Source: a gamma proteobacterium symbiont of Ctena orbiculata
Lineage (GTDB): Bacteria; Pseudomonadota; Gammaproteobacteria; Chromatiales; Chromatiaceae
Assembly: GCA_003058495.1 (NCBI GenBank)
Contig: QBVC01000028.1
Coordinates: forward strand, 1-64,000
DNA: 64,000 bases
Direction of reading: 5' to 3'
Each line of letters begins with the position of its first letter. Within the stretch, counting starts at the first letter, position 1. Under the pieces are notes generated by a model that searched no databases, was not told the DNA's origin, and worked only from the letters and a program-made list of their open reading frames with translations. Below are positions 45,976-55,167 of this stretch, piece by piece. A program made the translations under genes and the position numbers.

Positions 45976-48900
45976 ATGAAGCAATCTCTGTTTCTACTAA
46001 AAAAATCTCATGGCCTAGCAATAGCTTCGATTATCTTCATCTTCACACTGGCTTTCGCCACGGGCGGTGCCTGGGCGAGTAGTGATGATGAGGAGGAGTA
46101 TCGCTACGAAAAAGAAGAAGGCAGTAGTGATAGCGGAAATAAAGAGGAGAGTGAAGACCACAAAGGTGGTGATAGTTCCCAAGATGAGGGTTCTGCAGAC
46201 AGCGATTCAGTTGGCGGCGGCGGCAGTGGTCTGGCGCTGGCGCCGAAGAATACCTTCAATATCATGATGAACTATGAACTCGGTATGCACTGCACCGGAT
46301 TCGAGTTCGCCTACTGCTGTGTATTGCCTCCCTACAATTCGATCCTCGCCCAGGTTGTGAAGACCCAACAGAGCGGTGCGGGTGAGAATGCCTTTGCGCG
46401 CCTGCTGGAGGGCGATCCCAACGTGGGCCTGGATGCCCTGGGCCGCCAGACCGTGTTGCGGGATCATGATCTCGATGAGAATGGAAACTTCCAGAGATAT
46501 GTCATCGAGTATTGGCATGAGGCACAGCCCCGGGAAGAGGCGCCAAGAGTCGTGACTCAGACCTCGAGAATGATCAGCGCCGTCGAGGGCAACTCCCTGT
46601 TGATGTGGAACACCATCGCCGATTCCGCCGTTGTCGATGGAAACGGTGCCCTGGTGCTGTCCGGAGAGGGGGGGAATCCCAGGCTCTACGACGATCCCGA
46701 TGGCGCCAATGTCAAGGGTGTGATGCTGGGCGACGGCGATTTCGACGATCCCACCGACGATTACTGGAACGCGGTCTGGAACCACCTCTACATCTATGCC
46801 GATCTGGAAGGCGCGAATCCGGAGAATACATCGCTGGAAGGCAAGAAAATCAGACTCGGCGTGACCGGCCATATCGAGTACCCGGACGATTGCGGCGCCG
46901 GCCTCCACCCGATGGGACCGGTCTCCCACCCGGATGGCCTGCCGACCAACCCGGCTGTGCCGAACGATTGCGGTGGTGCGTCCAACGGTAATGTGCTGAC
47001 CTTCTCCGGCGAACATGGCACCGTGGTCTACACCCAGATGAAGGTGCTGGAGAACCTGCCGATCACCCTGACCTCGCCGCGCATCTGGGAGGCCCTGGGC
47101 CTGCCGTTGACGCCATTCGAGGACTCCATCAATTTCTTTGCCAATCCGGGTGCGATGTATGAGGAGAGCGTACGACCCTTCGTGGCGATGAAGGCAAGGC
47201 TGCGCCACTATGATGAAAACGCCTACGGCGGCATGGGAGAGCCGGTTACCCAGAACGGCGTGCCGGTGGAGGGCTTCGGCACCGCGCCGATCGATATTCC
47301 CAACTGCGAGCGCTGCCACTCCGAGGTGGATACCACCAACTCGCCCCATCGGACGGGGGACGAGGTCTGGTCCATGGTCAAGCAGGAGTACGATTTCTGG
47401 ATGGGCTACTACGGCATCATCGAGGGTGAGGAGTCCGACTGGTACCCGCGACTCAAGAGTGCGGCCATCAGTATCCTCGGTCTGCATGACCAGAACCACG
47501 GCACCGGTTTTCTGGACAACTATCCGGCCTGCACCACAGCCGAGGAGTGCGATGCCTATGCCGCTGATCTGTCTGCGCAAAACGGTCGTCCCATCTTTGC
47601 CCAGAGCACCCGTATCGGGGAGGCGACCGTACTCTGCCAACGCTGTCATGCGGACAATGTGATCGCCCAGGTCAAATCGGCCAGCTTCATGGATGAGGAG
47701 GGCGTGGACAGGGTGATTCTACCCATGTCCGAGGCGATTCATCAGACCCATCGCGGTGCGGGAGAGGGCGGTCCTATCGCGTTCACCGACAGCTTCGGTC
47801 GATTCGGCGGCTGCCAGGGTTGTCATCCCGCCCATCGCTCCAACGGCGACATGGCGGGCTATCCGATCACCGAAGAGGGTGACAACTTCTACGCCGATAC
47901 GGATAATCGGCTGGGCGCCGGGGGCTGTTTCGTCGGGCGTGATGTACACTCCAACCCCTTCAAGGATATCGACGGCGCCGGCACCCCTGAGCACCTGACC
48001 GCGGTCGGCGAGTGGCTGCGGGTCAACGTCTCACAGAACCAGGCCGGCTACGCGGATAGCGATCGCGACAACCGGGGCATCTGGTGCACCAACTGCCACA
48101 ACCAGTTGAGCCAGGAGATCTGGAAGCGCGAGAACATGGTGAGCCTGATCAAGGGTGAGCCTGGTCAGGATGCCACCGGCCAGGATGCCGTCAACATCCG
48201 TGCCCTCGGGTCGCTGGGTGAGATCGCCGATGCCTTGGATGTCAGCCTGGAACAGGCCGAGAGCTGGCTCGATCCAAGAGACCCGACCGTCTTCCCCACC
48301 GCCGACGGCGTGACCCGGGAGACGGAAGAGACCATGGGGATCTGGCGTCGAGACCCGGGGCTCTGCGCCTATCTGGGCGGCAGCACCGATCCCGCGCTGG
48401 ATGCCAAGCTCGCTACCATCGAGGTGGCCGGCGATGTCGGCGCCTGCAGTACCGGGAGCGCGGCATCCGGTCCCGATTGTGACGGTAACGGCAATGCCGA
48501 TTTCCAGATCTGCGGCAGCTTCGACGGCGATGGCGACTTCAGTGTCAACATCCTCACCCTCTGCACCACGGACGATTGCGTGGCTGAGGCGCAGGCGGGT
48601 CTGAATGGTTCGATGGCGGCGCCTGTCCCCTTCTCGGCGGCCACCGACGGTCGTGACCACTGGCTCGCCGCCGGTGAGCCCCACTGCGCCGACTGCCACA
48701 AGGCGCCCTATGTGGAGCCGAGCGGACACCAGCCCGGCAACGACCATTCGCCCTTCAACTATCCGCGCAAGGCGGGCCTGATGCGCTACTCCCGCGGCCA
48801 CCGGGATATCACCTGCCAGGGCTGTCATGAATCGATCCACGGCCTCTATCCGGTGGCGCCCCATCTCGAGCAGGGGCCGGGTGTCGACGGTGTGGATTCC

Positions 48901-49479
48901 ACCACCTACGCCCAGGCGGCCTATCTCAACAGCGATGACAGCCATGGCCCGCTGAAGTGCGGTTCCTGCCATATGTACGAGACCCTGACCGACAATCCGG
49001 ATGCCCAGATACCGGCACGGGTCTGCGAACCGGGCGAGGATGGGGGCAACTGCGATGGCGGCGGCGGCCTGGCGTTTGACGGGGTCCCGATCACCTCGGA
49101 TTTTGACGCCGCGGTCAGCTGGGCCCACACCTTTACCGACAACCACGATCCGACCGAGGACTTCTGTCTCAGCTGTCACGATAACGAGAACGATGATGTC
49201 AGCGTCCAGGAAGAAGAGTGGCTGGAGCACGCCATGAAGGGGCGGGTCTCGCGCAAGACCATGGACCAGGTCGAGGTTGCGTTGGCCGGCGCGGTCTTCG
49301 GTTCCGACGATCCGCTCAATACCGTCTGCCAGGGCTGCCATGGAGATGAACGGCAGGAGGTGGCCTGTGATGGCGAGGATGGCCGGGAGTGGAAACTCCA
49401 TCTCTCGGAAGGCCGGGTGTCGGAGAGCGTATGGGAGCATGTATCCACGGATCTAACCGGCTCAACCTGTGAGTGGTAA
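45976..49479 (+). CDS. Secreted nine-haem c-type cytochrome
   Basis: 1167 residues from ATG 45976, chosen because GGAGGTG lies 7 bases upstream and a signal peptide follows (LAIASIIFIFTLAFATGGAWA). A Ser/Asp/Glu-rich linker of about 60 residues comes next, then a large domain beginning FNIMMNYELGMHCTGFEFAYC. Nine CxxCH haem motifs lie between about residues 444 and 1120: CERCH, CQRCH, CQGCH, CTNCH, CADCH, CQGCH, CGSCH, CLSCH, CQGCH. Spacing is wide, with large inserts. It is probably a periplasmic or outer-surface electron-transfer protein. A parvulin gene follows and a thioredoxin gene precedes. The electron partner is unknown. Confidence 0.9.
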   Translation: MKQSLFLLKKSHGLAIASIIFIFTLAFATGGAWASSDDEEEYRYEKEEGSSDSGNKEESEDHKGGDSSQDEGSADSDSVGGGGSGLALAPKNTFNIMMNYELGMHCTGFEFAYCCVLPPYNSILAQVVKTQQSGAGENAFARLLEGDPNVGLDALGRQTVLRDHDLDENGNFQRYVIEYWHEAQPREEAPRVVTQTSRMISAVEGNSLLMWNTIADSAVVDGNGALVLSGEGGNPRLYDDPDGANVKGVMLGDGDFDDPTDDYWNAVWNHLYIYADLEGANPENTSLEGKKIRLGVTGHIEYPDDCGAGLHPMGPVSHPDGLPTNPAVPNDCGGASNGNVLTFSGEHGTVVYTQMKVLENLPITLTSPRIWEALGLPLTPFEDSINFFANPGAMYEESVRPFVAMKARLRHYDENAYGGMGEPVTQNGVPVEGFGTAPIDIPNCERCHSEVDTTNSPHRTGDEVWSMVKQEYDFWMGYYGIIEGEESDWYPRLKSAAISILGLHDQNHGTGFLDNYPACTTAEECDAYAADLSAQNGRPIFAQSTRIGEATVLCQRCHADNVIAQVKSASFMDEEGVDRVILPMSEAIHQTHRGAGEGGPIAFTDSFGRFGGCQGCHPAHRSNGDMAGYPITEEGDNFYADTDNRLGAGGCFVGRDVHSNPFKDIDGAGTPEHLTAVGEWLRVNVSQNQAGYADSDRDNRGIWCTNCHNQLSQEIWKRENMVSLIKGEPGQDATGQDAVNIRALGSLGEIADALDVSLEQAESWLDPRDPTVFPTADGVTRETEETMGIWRRDPGLCAYLGGSTDPALDAKLATIEVAGDVGACSTGSAASGPDCDGNGNADFQICGSFDGDGDFSVNILTLCTTDDCVAEAQAGLNGSMAAPVPFSAATDGRDHWLAAGEPHCADCHKAPYVEPSGHQPGNDHSPFNYPRKAGLMRYSRGHRDITCQGCHESIHGLYPVAPHLEQGPGVDGVDSTTYAQAAYLNSDDSHGPLKCGSCHMYETLTDNPDAQIPARVCEPGEDGGNCDGGGGLAFDGVPITSDFDAAVSWAHTFTDNHDPTEDFCLSCHDNENDDVSVQEEEWLEHAMKGRVSRKTMDQVEVALAGAVFGSDDPLNTVCQGCHGDERQEVACDGEDGREWKLHLSEGRVSESVWEHVSTDLTGSTCEW

Positions 49480-49529
49480 CAGGCAACACCCAGTCTGTCG
49501 TGCAGGACACTAGACTGGCGGTATTATTG

Positions 49530-49558
49530 GGGAGGGGAAACAGGCTGTTTCCCCTCCC
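49530..49558 (+). terminator. Strong hairpin (14-bp stem) after the cytochrome gene
   Basis: GGGAGGGGAAACAG pairs exactly with CTGTTTCCCCTCCC around a single G. No T-tract follows, so it may stabilise the cytochrome transcript or partly reduce readthrough into the isomerase gene. A second inverted repeat, CCAGTCT/AGACTGG, lies just upstream (about 49488-49518). Confidence 0.6.
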
Positions 49559-49691
49559 TCCCGGTTCTCCATCATCATAAATCGCTGTTTAGGGTAACTG
49601 TTTCACTCAATCATCATAAACGATAAACCGCGGACCTGCTTCAGCGCCGATGCAGTTGGATGACAGGTTGAGCAGGCAATCCGGAGGCAAA

Positions 49692-51131
49692 ATGAAAACT
49701 CTTCTGACACTGATCGCCGGCACGCTGCTGGCCGCATCCGCCTGGGGGGATCCTGCCGCGGAGAGCGCGGTCACCGACCGGAACACCCTGGCGAGGGTCG
49801 GCGACCGGATCATCACCTTTCCCCAGTTGAACACCCAGCTGAACAGCACGGCTGTGGTCGGCGTCTCGATCCCCGCATTGGGCACCCCCGATCGACACCG
49901 GGTGATGCTGACCCTGCTGGACAGGGCGATCAGCCTCAATCTGCTCTACCTGGATGCGCTCGATAAGGCGCTGCCTGAGGATCCCGGCTACCGTCAGGAA
50001 CTCAAGGCGTACACCGACGGCATGCTGGCCGGGCTCTATCGTAAAGCCTACCTGAAAAAGGATATCGCCATCAGCGAAGACGAGATCGCCGAATATATGC
50101 AGCGTCACTTTGCACGGGGAACGGTATTGGACGACAAGATGCGCCCTTTGATCGAGGCAAAGGTAAAGAAGGCGAAATACGTAAGGCACAAACGGGGCTT
50201 GCGTGCCCATCTGCGTGACGGCATGGATGTGAAGATAGCGATCCGGCACCTCGAGATCGAGGATGACCCACTGCGCAGCGATCAACAGGTGATCGCGGAA
50301 TACGCGGGCATCAAAATGACTTGGGGCGAGACCAAGAAGTACCTCACGACCTTGAACAACTCGATCGATCTCGACAGGCGGTTGCAGACCCTGGACAAAC
50401 TCATAGACAACCGCCTGTTGGCAAAGCGGGGACGCGAGGCAGGCTTGGATCAGGATCCCGGTTATCAATCGGCGCTGGCGGAGTTCAGCGTGACGCGGCT
50501 GGTGAATCTGCACCGCAGTCGATTGATAGCGGGCATGGAACCGAGCGCGCAGGAGATCGACGACTATTTTGCAAGGCACCGGCAGCGCATCACCTTCAAC
50601 GAACACCGCAAACTGCAGATGGTGGTACTGCAGGATGAGCGGACAGCCCAGGATATACTGGAAAAGTTGGAGAAGGGGGAGCTTACCATCTACCAGGCCG
50701 CGCGCGACCACTCCATCGATCCGAGGGCGAGACAGACCCTGGGCGACTTCGGCTGGGTCGAGGAGGGCAGCGGATTTCCCGCCCTGGATGAGTTGGTCTT
50801 CGCCCTTGAGATCGGTGAGCTGGGAGGCCCGGTTGAGACCCCTGCCGGCTGGCATATCGTAGTAGTGAGCGAACAAAAGACGGCGAAGTATACAGCTATC
50901 GAAGATCCGGATACCCGGCACAAGACCCGCAAGCTGTTGCTGAAAGAGCGCCTCAACGACTACCTGGCGGAGCTGCGCAGACAGGATTACCCGGTGGTCG
51001 TCTATGAAGAGAACCTGAACAGGCTGCTGCAGGAGGAGGCGCAGTGGATCGCCGCCAAGAGCAGGGAGATGAAGCAGCACCCGGAGCGCGCCCGCATCAT
51101 CCTCGAGGAGATGAAGGCACTGGTGGAGTAG
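49692..51131 (+). CDS. Periplasmic parvulin-type peptidyl-prolyl isomerase next to cytochrome
   Basis: 479 residues from ATG 49692, with GGAGG 7 bases upstream and signal peptide MKTLLTLIAGTLLAASAWG. A SurA-like helical chaperone region follows. A parvulin domain lies toward the C-terminus (LQMVVLQDERTAQDIL, ARDHSIDPRARQTLGDFGWVEEG, GPVETPAGWHIVVVSEQK). Parvulin genes often sit beside large multihaem cytochromes of extracellular electron-transfer systems, so this one likely helps fold or export the nine-haem protein encoded just upstream. That link is inferred from position. Confidence 0.85.
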   Translation: MKTLLTLIAGTLLAASAWGDPAAESAVTDRNTLARVGDRIITFPQLNTQLNSTAVVGVSIPALGTPDRHRVMLTLLDRAISLNLLYLDALDKALPEDPGYRQELKAYTDGMLAGLYRKAYLKKDIAISEDEIAEYMQRHFARGTVLDDKMRPLIEAKVKKAKYVRHKRGLRAHLRDGMDVKIAIRHLEIEDDPLRSDQQVIAEYAGIKMTWGETKKYLTTLNNSIDLDRRLQTLDKLIDNRLLAKRGREAGLDQDPGYQSALAEFSVTRLVNLHRSRLIAGMEPSAQEIDDYFARHRQRITFNEHRKLQMVVLQDERTAQDILEKLEKGELTIYQAARDHSIDPRARQTLGDFGWVEEGSGFPALDELVFALEIGELGGPVETPAGWHIVVVSEQKTAKYTAIEDPDTRHKTRKLLLKERLNDYLAELRRQDYPVVVYEENLNRLLQEEAQWIAAKSREMKQHPERARIILEEMKALVE

Positions 51132-51146
51132 TGGCGGTAAATGGCA

Positions 51147-51596
51147 CTACTCATTACTCCGCTCCAAGGTATATGTCACCCCCGGCGAATGGCCAATCAG
51201 GGTTTTATACTTAATCTTGTTAGGGCTTGCGTAAAGAATCTGGTAGACCTTGATTTCAGGCCCGAAAGGACTTTTATCGACAGTAGGGTCATTTATGGTT
51301 ACGTATAGATACCCATCGCAATACCAGCTTCTGGTTTCGCTCGGACCATGCTCCACCAGTTTCCCTGCTTGATATATTTTTATATTCAATGACATTTTTT
51401 CGTTATCGGTGTATGTGACGGTTTGAGTGTTGGTATAGTCCTGGACATGGTTGTAGGTGGAGGACACCCACGAACCGAGAAAATGATTGCAGTCGAATGG
51501 GGGCTTGGCCGAATTAGACGTGATTGGTGAATCAGGCTTGGATATAGCGGCTCCTGAAACCAAGACTAGAAAAACTAACGAAAATATTTTTTTCAC
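51147..51596 (-). CDS. Secreted protein of unknown function
   Basis: 149 residues with an N-terminal signal peptide (KKIFSLVFLVLVSGAAIS) and a beta-rich body with two cysteines (DCNHFLGSW, SWYCDGYLYV) that could form a disulfide. LGSWVSS..TYTDNEKMSL resembles small lipocalin-like barrels, but I cannot assign a family. AAGGA precedes the start. The gene is AT-richer than its neighbours, in line with an accessory origin. Confidence 0.6.
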   Translation of the reverse strand: MKKIFSLVFLVLVSGAAISKPDSPITSNSAKPPFDCNHFLGSWVSSTYNHVQDYTNTQTVTYTDNEKMSLNIKIYQAGKLVEHGPSETRSWYCDGYLYVTINDPTVDKSPFGPEIKVYQILYASPNKIKYKTLIGHSPGVTYTLERSNE

Positions 51597-51623
51597 GAAA
51601 TGTTCTTCCTTGTTCGAAATTTT

Positions 51624-52169
51624 TTATTCATGCCAATATTGCGGCTGATTCAGTGCCTCTGCGCATTGAACCTTTCCCTTGACCTTGCCGATAATCCCTT
51701 GTTTTAATTCCACCACCATCCAGGCATCCGTATTCTTTTCAGCTATGGGATAGGGCGCTTCAAAGCCGATAATACCAGCCGTGCTAAATCCAAAACGCGG
51801 ATAGTATTCTGGGTGGCCAAGCACAAAGACCAACGCCACCCCCGACCCGCTCAATTGACTTAGTCCCTCTCTGACAAGGCGAGTGCCGATTCCTTGATTT
51901 TGGGCCTCGGGCAGAACCGCGAGTGGTGCAAGTAATTGTACCGATAACGACTCGTCAGTTTGTGTGATGGATGCGTTTGTGCAGAGTACATGACCGACAA
52001 TTCTACCGTTCCTTACCGCAACAAGAGACAACAAAGGAGACGCAGTTTCATCCTCAAACAAATCATTAACGAGCTTTGCTATTTCAGGGCCCTCCTGCTC
52101 TCCAAATGCCTGGATATGTACTGTTTCAATCTCTGATTTATCGGCCGCTGTGGATTTTCTGATTTCCAT
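51624..52169 (-). CDS. GNAT family N-acetyltransferase (YhbS-like)
   Basis: 181 residues with the acetyl-CoA-binding motif LLAPLAVLPEAQNQGIGTRLVREGL followed by VFVLGHPEYYPRFGFS, the signature of YhbS-like GNAT proteins. The substrate is unknown. It lies 27 bases upstream of the small secreted protein gene on the same strand and may be co-transcribed with it. Confidence 0.85.
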   Translation of the reverse strand: MEIRKSTAADKSEIETVHIQAFGEQEGPEIAKLVNDLFEDETASPLLSLVAVRNGRIVGHVLCTNASITQTDESLSVQLLAPLAVLPEAQNQGIGTRLVREGLSQLSGSGVALVFVLGHPEYYPRFGFSTAGIIGFEAPYPIAEKNTDAWMVVELKQGIIGKVKGKVQCAEALNQPQYWHE

Positions 52170-52376
52170 GACTCTATTTATCTTGCTGTCGCTAACCTAT
52201 ATTCAAAGGCACATCACCTTTAGTCCCGACAATATACCCGCTTCAAGCAGCAGTCATTCCGCGATCCTGATCCTGCGATATAGGCTGGATAGCAGGCCGA
52301 TTGCACCTGGCTAATCGGACAAGTTGACTCATAGCTGCAAATTAGAGGAGGTATACAAGGGGACTGTCGATATCTC

Positions 52377-53246
52377 CTAGCTATTCTTGCAAATCACCAG
52401 GTCCTGATGACACATGATAGTTCTTTTCAGGATTTTACGGATGGTAAAGTATCTGCCCCAATTCTCCAGGATATAGTCATCCGTATGATATGTGGTTTGG
52501 TAAAACTCGGGTAGACCGTCAGTGCCGTCCCCAACCGTGTAGAAGAAGCCGGATTCGGCCAGCTGTGTCCTATATTCTTCAGGGGCGTTGGCAAACAACT
52601 CTTCGCCGTGAGTTGTAAGCAGTAAAATGCCATCCGACCTGGTAACCCGCTTTAACTCTTCGAGCCAGGCAAACTGCATGGTTTCAGGCAGATGGGTAAA
52701 TACGGATATGGAGTAGACCATATCGAATAGATTATCCTCAAATGGCAGAGGCGGCATGGCTTTATTGGTTACGAACTCACCCACATAGGATAATTCGCTT
52801 CGACACCAGGCTATTGCCTCATCATCAATATCACTGCCGTAGAATCTACTCTGTCTGAAATATTTTGAAAGATAGTTGATTACGCGCCCGCAACCACAGC
52901 CGAAGTCCAGGATGCGACTGTGTGGTTTCATGTCATCAATTGTGCGGGTTGTGTTGTATATATTATATGCGAGTAGTCTGCCTGCGCCGTGAAAGCTGCT
53001 CAGGCTCCCGTCGCCATGAACCCTTTTTCGCAGATGCTCGGGAGGCGATGTTGCCGGGTTGTTGTACAGCATCCGGTCTTTTATCGATTGCGGTATGCCG
53101 GGGCGATCTTCATTTAGGCCGTATGAGAGACAGTGTTCCAGGCCGGATGCGAAAGCGCGGTTTTTTACCGCTTCAGAGACATCGGGATTCAGTCTTAAGT
53201 AGGTTGTCTCATCAAAGTCCCTGGATAAGAGCTGTGCAATCTCCAT
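52377..53246 (-). CDS. Class I SAM methyltransferase with N-terminal YLxxNPDV module
   Basis: 289 residues. The N-terminus has a short module (FDETTYLRLNPDVSEAV and LEHCLSYGLNEDRPG) seen fused to glycosyltransferases and surface-related proteins in several bacteria. A Rossmann methyltransferase follows (ILDFGCGCGRVINYLSKYF, YGSDIDDEAIAWC, FDMVYSISVFTHLPE, GILLLTTHGEEL). A glycan or lipid target is plausible from the fused module but not proven. It stands alone, just beyond the SOS cassette. Confidence 0.8.
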   Translation of the reverse strand: MEIAQLLSRDFDETTYLRLNPDVSEAVKNRAFASGLEHCLSYGLNEDRPGIPQSIKDRMLYNNPATSPPEHLRKRVHGDGSLSSFHGAGRLLAYNIYNTTRTIDDMKPHSRILDFGCGCGRVINYLSKYFRQSRFYGSDIDDEAIAWCRSELSYVGEFVTNKAMPPLPFEDNLFDMVYSISVFTHLPETMQFAWLEELKRVTRSDGILLLTTHGEELFANAPEEYRTQLAESGFFYTVGDGTDGLPEFYQTTYHTDDYILENWGRYFTIRKILKRTIMCHQDLVICKNS

Positions 53247-53336
53247 TGCCTACTGTCCTTGTGGTTCCATTCGGTTTGAGGTGCAGCATACGTTATCCGG
53301 TAAGCACCATCAAACGGGTTTTACTGCTAGCGGCGC

Positions 53337-53768
53337 CTATGAAATATCGGCAGTGGTATTGTGGCTGAGTATTCTAGGCCAACGCTCATAGGCGGCGTCC
53401 TCCATCTCCGGGGTGATGGTGACCACGTAGACACGTCGCTCCCTCTCCCAGTGGGCCACCAGGCCCTGGATCCATTTCCCCGGGGTGACGTCGAACCAGT
53501 GGCTGCGGCCCTCCATGTCCACCTCCATGAACTGGCTGACCAGCAGCTTTACCGGAATCGGCCGCCAGCGGTCCCAGCGTCCGCCGTAGATGGCATCGAG
53601 CCTCGCCCAGCCCCCCAACGGCAGCCTGCCGAGCTGCTGCCTGCGCCGGCCCCAGGGCAACAGGTCGGCGCCGCCGTGCCGGTTTTTCACCGGCAGGCAG
53701 GCCTTGGCGTCGGGGAATTTGGTGCGGAATTCCCGGCCGTTTAGGGTGTAGTGGACGGCGGTGCACAC
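53337..53768 (-). CDS. Divergent SRAP/HMCES-like protein in SOS cassette
   Basis: 143 residues starting with GTG, so the second residue is Cys (MCTAVHYTLNGREF), as in SRAP proteins, where Cys2 crosslinks to abasic sites in DNA. Further loose matches are LLPWGRR and VYVVTITPEMEDAAYERWPRIL, compared with the SRAP IHxRMP-L motif. The usual NARxE motif is not evident, so the assignment is tentative. It lies downstream of lexA and a Y-family polymerase on the same strand, separated by palindromic repeats. Its start is 12 bases from the repeat, with no ribosome-binding site. Confidence 0.5.
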   Translation of the reverse strand: MCTAVHYTLNGREFRTKFPDAKACLPVKNRHGGADLLPWGRRRQQLGRLPLGGWARLDAIYGGRWDRWRPIPVKLLVSQFMEVDMEGRSHWFDVTPGKWIQGLVAHWERERRVYVVTITPEMEDAAYERWPRILSHNTTADIS

Positions 53769-53780
53769 GGTTACTTGGGT

Positions 53781-53902
53781 AATTTTGAATTTTGAATTAT
53801 GAATTTTGAATTGATGCGTGCGCTTACGCGCACATCCCTTTTAAACAAGCGTGAGCGAAGCGAACACCTTAATTCAAAATTCATAATTCAAAATTCAAAA
53901 TT
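53781..53902. repeat. Palindromic MITE-like element, copy 1 (inverted)
   Basis: About 122 bases with AT-rich inverted ends (runs of TTGAATT/AATTCAAA) and two inner GC-rich hairpins (GTGCGC-TTAC-GCGCAC and GCGTGAGCGAAGCGAACACC). Reverse complement closely matches copies at 55168 and 55950. It supplies the stop codon of the upstream polymerase gene. Confidence 0.75.
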
Positions 53903-55156
53903 ATTCATAAGAATGGTTTCCCTGTGCCCAAACGGCTTCCAGGCCGGGGCGATGACATTGGGCATCTTCGATCGGCTCAGCAGGCGAACGGGGGCCAGGG
54001 TGAATTCGCCGTAGCGCTGGTTGATATGGTCCATGGCCTGGTTGAGGCGGTCCTGGCGCTGGTGGTCCGGCTCCAGGAAATCGAACTGGTAGTCGGCGTA
54101 GCGGGGATCGAGGGCGGTGATCTGGACCTGGTGACAGCCCTGGCCGGCCCAGTGGTGGTCGAGGAAGTCCTGGCACATGGCGACGATGGTCGGGCCGTGG
54201 TCGGTGGGCGGGTCGCAACGGTATTTGCGGGCCAGATAGCCCTCGGCGATACGCACCCCGACATAGAAGTGGCTGGCGCGGAAATGGTGCAGGCGCAGCC
54301 GGGTGGCCACCTTTTCCGCCATGTGCAGGAGAAAGGTTTCGACCACCTCGCGTTGGCGGGTGTCGGGGGGCATGACCTTGCCGTGACCGATCGATTTCGG
54401 CGCCTCGACGTCGGTGTGCACCGGCTCGGGATCGAGCCCCTGGGTCATCAGCCAGATGCGCCGTCCCGGATTGCCGAAGCGGCGCCCGATCTCGCCGATG
54501 GGCAGGCGCCGCATGTCGGCGCAGGTGTAGACGCCCCGTTCCGCCAGGTAGCGGCCTATCCCCCTGGCGATACCACACAACTCGGTGACCGGCACCCTGG
54601 CGAGGGTCTGCCGCGCCGTGCCGGGGGGGATAATGGTCAGGCCGTTGGGCTTGTTGAGCTTGGCGGCGTACTTGGCGGTGGTCTTGTCGCCGCTGACCCC
54701 CACCGAGCAGAGCACCCCCCCGGAGGCCTCCAGCACCGTCTGCTTGACCTGGCGGGCGATCCGTTGCGGGGTGCCGAGGAGGCGCTGGCAATGGGTGATG
54801 TCGAGGAAGGCCTCGTCCACCGAGAAGACCTCCCTGTCCGGGGTGATGGTGGAGAGCGCCTCCATGATACGGGTGGAGACCTGGGCATAGCGCTCCGGGT
54901 TGGCCGGCACCTGGATAAATCCGGGACAGATCCGCTGCGCCTCCTTCAGCCGCATGCCGGTATGCACCCCATAGGCGCGGGCCTCGTAGGAGCAGGTGAT
55001 GATGCAGGTTCCCTGGGCGCCGTTGGTGATGCCGATGGGCCGCCCCTGCAGCTCCGGGTGGTCGATCTGCTCCACGCTGCAGAAGAAGGCGTTCATGTCC
55101 ACCAGGATCATGGCGCGGGACCAGTGGGTGTGGGGGAGGGTGTCGTCGGAAAACAT
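53888..55156 (-). CDS. dinB: Y-family DNA polymerase (DinB/Pol IV-like)
   Basis: A 422-residue translesion polymerase. The catalytic palm has ILVDMNAFFCSVEQ (first Asp), SYEARAYGVHTGMRLKEA and FSVDEAFLDIT (Asp-Glu pair); a helix-hairpin-helix region (LCGIARGIGRYLAERGV) and little-finger domain follow. The last four residues and the stop codon come from repeat copy 1, so the ancestral C-terminus is altered. The start at 55156 has no ribosome-binding site and lies 12 bases from repeat copy 2; ATG at 55111 is an alternative. It follows lexA, so SOS control is expected. Confidence 0.87.
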   Translation of the reverse strand: MFSDDTLPHTHWSRAMILVDMNAFFCSVEQIDHPELQGRPIGITNGAQGTCIITCSYEARAYGVHTGMRLKEAQRICPGFIQVPANPERYAQVSTRIMEALSTITPDREVFSVDEAFLDITHCQRLLGTPQRIARQVKQTVLEASGGVLCSVGVSGDKTTAKYAAKLNKPNGLTIIPPGTARQTLARVPVTELCGIARGIGRYLAERGVYTCADMRRLPIGEIGRRFGNPGRRIWLMTQGLDPEPVHTDVEAPKSIGHGKVMPPDTRQREVVETFLLHMAEKVATRLRLHHFRASHFYVGVRIAEGYLARKYRCDPPTDHGPTIVAMCQDFLDHHWAGQGCHQVQITALDPRYADYQFDFLEPDHQRQDRLNQAMDHINQRYGEFTLAPVRLLSRSKMPNVIAPAWKPFGHRETILMNNFEF

Positions 55157-55167
55157 GGATTTGGGAT

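Noticed and set aside
46207-47649. 480-codon frame antisense to the cytochrome gene
   Set aside because: Opposes a clear nine-haem cytochrome with signal peptide and ribosome-binding site; no recognisable domain.
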